Source: JBFLYC01 sp040756735
Lineage (GTDB): Bacteria; Bacillota; DSM-16504; Desulfitibacterales; Desulfitibacteraceae
Length of the DNA stretch: 54,624 nucleotides
Direction of reading: 5' to 3'
Assembly (NCBI GenBank): GCA_040756735.1
Contig: JBFLYC010000024.1
Coordinates: 1 to 54,624 of the forward strand
Numbering within the stretch: position 1 is the stretch's first letter; every line of letters begins with the position of its first letter. The position numbers and the translations under genes are program-made. Shown in pieces: positions 50,445-54,624 of this stretch. The notes under the pieces were generated by a model, which did not search any database, was not told where the DNA came from, and was given only the letters and a program-made list of their open reading frames with translations.

Positions 50445-50735
50445 ATGCAGATTAAACCATCCGCAACTATAAGACAGAACTACAATGAAATTGCGGCGTT
50501 GTGCAAGTCTTCCGGGGAGCCTGTGTATCTTACCAAAAACGGCGAGGGAGATCTTGTGGTTATGGATATAGAGACGTTTACCCGCCGGGAGAAAATGCTA
50601 AAGCTACGGGAAGAACTACTGGCAGTTGAGGAAGACCGTCTGGCAGGTCGGGCGGGAGTTACGCCGGATGAACTGGACAAATACCTTGACGGTATCATTG
50701 ATGAGGTGGAACATGGAAAAGAAACCTCAGTATAA
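50445..50735 (+). CDS. Phd/YefM-family antitoxin
   Basis: 96 residues. The N-terminal DNA-binding part contains SATIRQNYNEIAALCKSSGE, then PVYLTKNGEGDLVVMDIETF, the Phd/YefM fold; the C-terminal acidic tail (AGVTPDELDKYLDGIIDEVE) wraps the toxin. It neutralises the RelE/ParE-like toxin encoded next and probably represses its own promoter. AAGGAG precedes the ATG. Confidence 0.9.
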   Translation: MQIKPSATIRQNYNEIAALCKSSGEPVYLTKNGEGDLVVMDIETFTRREKMLKLREELLAVEEDRLAGRAGVTPDELDKYLDGIIDEVEHGKETSV

Positions 50736-51030
50736 AGTGATTGTTTCCGACCGCGCCCGTCAGATGCTGGCGGGCCATGTTCGGTTTCTTGCACAAAAAA
50801 GCCCCACTGCCGCCCGCAGAACTAAAAATGAGCTGATGAACGCTATTCGTTCCCTTTCCACCATGCCGGAGCGGTTTCCTTTTCTTAATGAAAAATTTAT
50901 ACCACTGAATAAGTATCACAAGATGTTTGTGGAGAAGTGGTATTTGATTCTTTATCAGATTAAAGACCAGACAGTGTATGTTGACTATATCTTGGATTGC
51001 AGACAGGATTATGGGTGGCTGGTGCGGTAG
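50713..51030 (+). CDS. RelE/ParE-superfamily toxin
   Basis: 105 residues from ATG 50713, overlapping the antitoxin by 23 bp behind GAGGTGG. The fold markers are SDRARQMLAGHVRFLAQKSP, SLSTMPERFPFLNEKFIP, then KWYLILYQIKDQTVYVDYIL and DCRQDYGW. It is an mRNA interferase or gyrase inhibitor type; the sequence alone does not decide which. The overlap ensures antitoxin is made first. Confidence 0.88.
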   Translation: MEKKPQYKVIVSDRARQMLAGHVRFLAQKSPTAARRTKNELMNAIRSLSTMPERFPFLNEKFIPLNKYHKMFVEKWYLILYQIKDQTVYVDYILDCRQDYGWLVR

Positions 51031-51311
51031 ATTGCAGTCTATTATATATGAAGCCCAATTATGATGCGAAAAATAAGTTTACTCTTTGACATTCATTGTT
51101 AATAAATATTTAATTAATGAATGAAACTAATATAGCTAGATGAAATCAACAGATAAAAAGGAGAAGCCCTATGAGAATAACAATAATGTATTATCCCTAA
51201 AAAAGTTACTATCATCATTCTAAACATAGTAGAAATCAGAATTGGTGTTTTTCCACTAGAATCAATGTTGCTTACAAATTACATATTTTTATGAGCCTAC
51301 CGGAGAATTGA
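51031..51311. other. Intergenic segment without a recognised gene
   Basis: This 281-bp AT-rich stretch separates the toxin gene from csx20, which is on the other strand. It holds a good ribosome binding site (AAAAAGGAG at 51157-51165) with ATG at 51171, but the frame stops after nine codons (MRITIMYYP). No direct repeats of CRISPR type are present. It may be the start of a lost gene. Confidence 0.4.
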
Positions 51312-51695
51312 TTATTCATAAAATCTAAACCTTACATGTTCAAATTGTCTATTAGTAATTATTTTTTCATCTTGACGCATCTCCACAGCTGTTCTTTTAG
51401 TAGTCGCGTATATAGGTCTATAATTTTTTGAAAATGCCCATTTTACCATTTGATATGTTGCTCCAAAATCCCCCTGTACCAACATATAGTCACCTTTCTT
51501 GACTTTACCTTCCAGCCATTCCTTAATAGGTTGGATGTATTCCCTAATCTCTGGAATATCAGGAGGAATTTGTGACCACATTGACCTTAAATAGTCCGGT
51601 AAATAATAAATCTTTTCAACGCCTAGATTTTTATAGGCTTCCATTTTTTGTTTATCAGTTAGTTCATGAGAAAACAGCAAATAAAGGTCTGGCAA
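51312..51695 (-). CDS. csx20: CRISPR-associated protein Csx20
   Basis: 127 residues. The opening LYLLFSHELTDKQKMEAYKN, the middle YLPDYLRSMWSQIPPDIPEI and YMLVQGDFGATYQMVKWAFS match the Csx20 family. Csx20 occurs in type III CRISPR loci and has been proposed to be a ring nuclease that degrades cyclic oligoadenylate and so switches off the CARF effectors. Its neighbour is such an effector. The ATG is 20 bp after the stop of the CARF-HEPN gene. Confidence 0.8.
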   Translation of the reverse strand: MPDLYLLFSHELTDKQKMEAYKNLGVEKIYYLPDYLRSMWSQIPPDIPEIREYIQPIKEWLEGKVKKGDYMLVQGDFGATYQMVKWAFSKNYRPIYATTKRTAVEMRQDEKIITNRQFEHVRFRFYE

Positions 51696-51715
51696 ATTAA
51701 GCAGCTCCTTTTGGA

Positions 51716-53059
51716 CTATAATTGTTCAAAGGGAAATTTTTCAGGTAATTTTTCTAACATTTTATTTTTAAAAATGAGTTTTTCCACTTTATGGACATAG
51801 CTTTGTGCATTATCAATGTTTTCTTTAAATCCATCAGCGGACCTTCTCCTCTCGGTAAAACCTGCATGGGCAATCCAGTTTCTTATTTTAGAAATTTTCG
51901 TATACACATCATAAATTTCCTTGTATTCCTGGTTACCACTAAGTTTATCCACTAATTTTTTGCGAATTTTATCCCGATTACTCTTGCTCCAATTAATACA
52001 AATATCTCTATCACGATAAAGTTCAAGAATTTTCGTAACAATGGATTCTGCTAAACAAATATAACCTTGGGCAAACCGCTTGCTATCAAAGTACCATTTA
52101 GCCAGTGCAAGCTGTAGGTCTCCACTGGAACTTATGCCTTTAAATTTGTCAATAAAGCTTTTTAAATAAGGCTGCATATAGTTGACCACAGGTTCTACAT
52201 TTTGGTTTTTTTCCAGAAAGCCATTAAGCCTATCTACTTCTTTTTTGAAATCATTTATATAATTTATATTTACTATGTCTGAAATGTTTCTTATGCTCGT
52301 GGAAATATCATTGTCATTGATTAATTCTGCCAGCAAGTAGCCATTCCCGAAATTCATAAAGTTGTAAGCTCCTCTGGCCCACTGGGTAACTTTATAAAGG
52401 GGCCCCAAGTCAACAATTGGAGCATATCCCATTTCCTTGTTAGCTTCAAGCATCCCATAAAACAATCCGCCAATTTTAAAGTCATTTTTAAATTTTAGAA
52501 TACCGATTAAATCTAACATCAAGTAGTTAAAAAGCGGAATGGACCGGAAAGCATGGGTAATGTCCAGGAAAACTTCATCACCTTCTTGCAGACTGTCCCC
52601 TATGCCGACAAAAACATCAAAGTTACTCCACAGTTCCTTTTCATTTAAACCATAATCAATTATATAGCAGCGGGAACCTCCTGCAGCAGAGTCTCTAAGG
52701 TGCTTTAGATAACCATCAATTACTTCATTTACTTTTTCTAAATCTTTATTGTCTATATTAAAATTTCCTGGTTTAGAAGTTTCTGCTTTTCCTCCAAGTT
52801 CCACCCAATACAAATCATCTAAGGGCTGGTTACTAGCAGTTGCAAAATAATGATAAACCTCCTCCCACATTGATTTTGCTGTTCCTATTAGATAAAGTTT
52901 ATCTACCTGTAAGCACTCACAAAGTACTGCAGAAATAAAGGATGTCTCATATCTTTTATCTGAACCTTCGAACTCATATACTGTCTTTTTATATTTACCC
53001 CTTGATTGATTATCATCTTTAGCTCCAGTGCCTATGGAAGAAATTAAAACCCTGGCCAT
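51716..53059 (-). CDS. CARF-HEPN ribonuclease (Csx1/Csx2/Csm6-like, TM1812 type)
   Basis: About 447 residues from ATG 53059. N-terminal CARF domain: ARVLISSIGTG and the characteristic DITHAFRSIPLFNYLML. C-terminal HEPN nuclease domain with the RxxxxH motif in RNWIAHAG (near residue 400). Type III effectors of this build are activated by cyclic oligoadenylate made by Cas10 and cut RNA non-specifically. It lies between csm5 and csx20. An in-frame TTG at 53068 is an alternative start. Confidence 0.88.
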   Translation of the reverse strand: MARVLISSIGTGAKDDNQSRGKYKKTVYEFEGSDKRYETSFISAVLCECLQVDKLYLIGTAKSMWEEVYHYFATASNQPLDDLYWVELGGKAETSKPGNFNIDNKDLEKVNEVIDGYLKHLRDSAAGGSRCYIIDYGLNEKELWSNFDVFVGIGDSLQEGDEVFLDITHAFRSIPLFNYLMLDLIGILKFKNDFKIGGLFYGMLEANKEMGYAPIVDLGPLYKVTQWARGAYNFMNFGNGYLLAELINDNDISTSIRNISDIVNINYINDFKKEVDRLNGFLEKNQNVEPVVNYMQPYLKSFIDKFKGISSSGDLQLALAKWYFDSKRFAQGYICLAESIVTKILELYRDRDICINWSKSNRDKIRKKLVDKLSGNQEYKEIYDVYTKISKIRNWIAHAGFTERRRSADGFKENIDNAQSYVHKVEKLIFKNKMLEKLPEKFPFEQL

Positions 53060-53101
53060 TTCAAACAAACACCCCTCTGCCTAGTTTTTCTTAAATAAGT
53101 T

Positions 53102-54178
53102 CTAACCCACCAGCCTGCTAATTTTAACCCATCCAGGAACTTCCTTTGACCCCCCTTCTTCCAGTACTGTACGTGTTTTTGGGAAAAAATTTGCATCGGC
53201 TTTTTTAAAGTTTTTGCTTATTATTTGGCTCAATGATTTTTTTGATAAATTTTGTGCAATAGTATTATCATAAAATGTCTTTCCCGAACCTATTCTTAAA
53301 TATGCTTCTGCAGCGGAATCAGCCTTTTTTACATCTTGTAAAAGACCAGCATAAAATTCTTTTATATCTTTCACATTAGAACTTTTGCACCTTTTAAGTA
53401 ACTCTAGCTCTATTTCAATATTTCTTCGAGTATATTCATTGATAATTCTCAATAAAAAATCTTCTTTTTCCTCTTGAAGAAAAACATATTCTGGTTTAAC
53501 ATCATTCCCTACAGCTTTTGTTTTTATGGTAAAAGTACTAGTACTATCCTTGGCTATAACCTCCTTAATAATGGGTATAGTAGTTTTTTCACTTTCCAGG
53601 TTAAAAGTAAAAAATTTGGCAATGCCTAAATCCTTATTTGGAAAGGGCATTGTATCGGAAACAAGCAAATATTTTAAATTATCTTCACCATATAGACCAA
53701 AATAATTTTGTCCAATATAATTCTCCCTTTTCTTAGCATCCAAATACTCCAGAATTGAACCTTCATGCTCCAATTCGAAAAGAAAGCTTATTAAAGCAGT
53801 CCTGATTGCTCCTTTTATACTGCTTCCAGGTATAAAAGGCTGCCCTGCTGATTTTGCTTGCTCCTGGATTTGCTCTTTTATTTCGTGTTTGACACGTATT
53901 TTTTTCATGGCAATTTGTTTATAATCAAGCCCAACTTCTTCCAAAAAGCTTTTTAATTTGAACCTATCCTTGATACTGTCCCCTGCCTGTTTTTGTGCAA
54001 TTAGCACAAACCTATCTAGCAATTCATCGCTATTAGATCTTCTTGCTAGTTCTTTAGCTAATAAATCATGATTAATGTAATAGACAAAGCTTTTGTCATA
54101 TATATAGTCGCAAAACTGAGATAAAACCACCCCATTTCCAATATTAACAGGTGTTAACAAATGTATTCTAAACTTCAT
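53102..54178 (-). CDS. csm5: Csm5, RAMP subunit of the type III-A effector complex
   Basis: 358 residues of the RAMP (Cas7-like) superfamily: KFRIHLLTPVNIGNGVVLSQ at the start, the glycine-rich FIPGSSIKGAIRTAL, and LRIGSGKTFYDNTI near the C-terminus, as expected for Csm5 at the 3' end of the crRNA. It begins 2 bp after the csm4 remnant. Cas10, csm2 and csm3 would lie beyond the right edge. Confidence 0.87.
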   Translation of the reverse strand: MKFRIHLLTPVNIGNGVVLSQFCDYIYDKSFVYYINHDLLAKELARRSNSDELLDRFVLIAQKQAGDSIKDRFKLKSFLEEVGLDYKQIAMKKIRVKHEIKEQIQEQAKSAGQPFIPGSSIKGAIRTALISFLFELEHEGSILEYLDAKKRENYIGQNYFGLYGEDNLKYLLVSDTMPFPNKDLGIAKFFTFNLESEKTTIPIIKEVIAKDSTSTFTIKTKAVGNDVKPEYVFLQEEKEDFLLRIINEYTRRNIEIELELLKRCKSSNVKDIKEFYAGLLQDVKKADSAAEAYLRIGSGKTFYDNTIAQNLSKKSLSQIISKNFKKADANFFPKTRTVLEEGGSKEVPGWVKISRLVG

Positions 54179-54180
54179 AT

Positions 54181-54510
54181 TTACACCTCCCCAACAGGGA
54201 TTAGAAAGGCTTTTCCATTCAAATAAACCTTGTGTTCATTAAAGGCTTCAGGGCTAACATCGATGATTTGCCCTGATACTTTTTCAGAAAAAATGCCTCC
54301 CTCTTTAATAACCCTTGTGCGTTTTCTCCGCAGGGAACGTCCATTCCGGGAATAAATATACCCACTTTTTTCTTCAAATTCATAGTAAACCAGCTTATCC
54401 ACTTCATTTGGTCCTGGATAAACAGTGGAAAGATTCATATAGTACTGTCCTCTGAAAGTAAACAACTGATCCGGCAGTTCTTCCTCAGCAACACTGCCTA
54501 GCGTGAGTTT
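54181..54510 (-). pseudogene. csm4: csm4, 3' part only (5'-truncated)
   Basis: The frame KLTLGSVAEEELPDQLFTFR, then YYMNLSTVYPGPNEVDKLVY and the end EHKVYLNGKAFLIPVGEV is the C-terminal half of a Csm4 RAMP. Family proteins have about 300 residues; only about 110 remain. A TAG stop lies just before KLTL at the break, and unrelated DNA with a terminator-like hairpin follows. No start with a ribosome binding site is present. The type III-A complex is probably inactive unless a second csm4 exists. Confidence 0.72.
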
Positions 54511-54525
54511 ACTACGCTAATCATA

Positions 54526-54560
54526 TTTTTGCCTGTTTTCCTAATGTTTTCAGGCTTTTT
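54526..54560 (+). terminator. Terminator-like hairpin beside the csm4 break
   Basis: TTTTTGCCTG and CAGGCTTTTT bracket a 15-nt loop (stem GCCTG/CAGGC) with T runs at both ends in plus orientation. A 6-bp inverted pair TAGCGT/ACGCTA lies at 54499-54519, at the csm4 break. These may mark the end of an inserted element. Confidence 0.4.
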
Positions 54561-54624
54561 CTGTATAAACTAATCAGCAGTGGCAATAAAACCAGGTATT
54601 GACAATATTCTAAAAATAGTGTAT

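Noticed and set aside
51031..51311. Possible CRISPR array or leader next to csx20
   Set aside because: No repeated units of 25-40 bp with regular spacers are present here or elsewhere in the window.
1..54624. tRNA or rRNA genes
   Set aside because: No cloverleaf with the TTCGANTC-type arm in the right setting and no rRNA-like sequence was recognised on either strand by reading.

Overview
The window looks like chromosomal DNA from an anaerobic Gram-positive bacterium of the Clostridia (Bacillota). Signs are AT-rich sequence, strong AGGAGG-type ribosome binding sites with frequent TTG and GTG starts, a YqhV-family protein, a glycyl-radical enzyme with its activase, corrinoid methyltransferase genes, ATP-dependent activases of the 2-hydroxyacyl-CoA dehydratase type, and remnants of aldehyde:ferredoxin oxidoreductase. 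The species cannot be named from the sequence. No rRNA, tRNA or CRISPR array was recognised.

Layout. 1-4750: eroded DNA with a truncated transposase, a cyclic-di-GMP riboswitch ahead of a 45-codon ORF and a stand-alone EAL phosphodiesterase, then relics of AlaX, aldehyde:ferredoxin oxidoreductase and a MarR regulator, and a coiled-coil gene with a 21-bp tandem repeat behind an 11-G tract. 4766-7225: ferrous iron genes (FeoB G-domain only, two FeoA, a DtxR-FeoA fusion regulator) with two Fur-box-like sites. 7415-11089: corrinoid-dependent methyltransferase locus with a GntR/UTRA regulator. 11231-13317: ArsR, DUF318 permease and thioredoxin-like protein. 13561-17620: TrkH, ComB, YqhV and an MFS transporter.

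18067-33516 (all minus strand, about 15.5 kb) is the metabolic core: a hydroxyproline gene set. It encodes trans-4-hydroxy-L-proline dehydratase (HypD) and its activase, a LIV-type ABC importer, a proline-racemase-fold protein with the Cys/Thr signature of trans-3-hydroxy-L-proline dehydratase, an ornithine-cyclodeaminase-family reductase fitting delta1-pyrroline-2-carboxylate reductase, both subunits of an aconitase X fitting cis-3-hydroxy-L-proline dehydratase, and four subunits of an Fe-S/FAD amine dehydrogenase. The expected substrate-oxidising subunit of that dehydrogenase survives only as a 21-codon stub. A membrane thioredoxin and a MauE-like protein sit in the middle. Together the genes could import three hydroxyproline isomers and convert them to proline, with P5C reduction by a ProC encoded elsewhere.

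33932-38572: a FAD reductase, a SEC-C/HEAT protein and remnants (TPR, CodB, M29 aminopeptidase, PucR). 38654-54624 is defence-rich: a four-gene Wadjet system in the order JetD-JetA-JetB-JetC, a cls fragment, a split activase and HgdB-like trio, a Phd/RelE-type toxin-antitoxin pair, and the end of a type III-A CRISPR-Cas operon (csm4 truncated, csm5, a CARF-HEPN nuclease, csx20) running off the right edge.

A MITE-like repeat of about 157 bp with 13-bp terminal inverted repeats and 4-bp target duplications occurs twice intact and once degraded. A second repeat family (69-bp unit) sharing the core GGGGACGGTTC lies just behind hypD.
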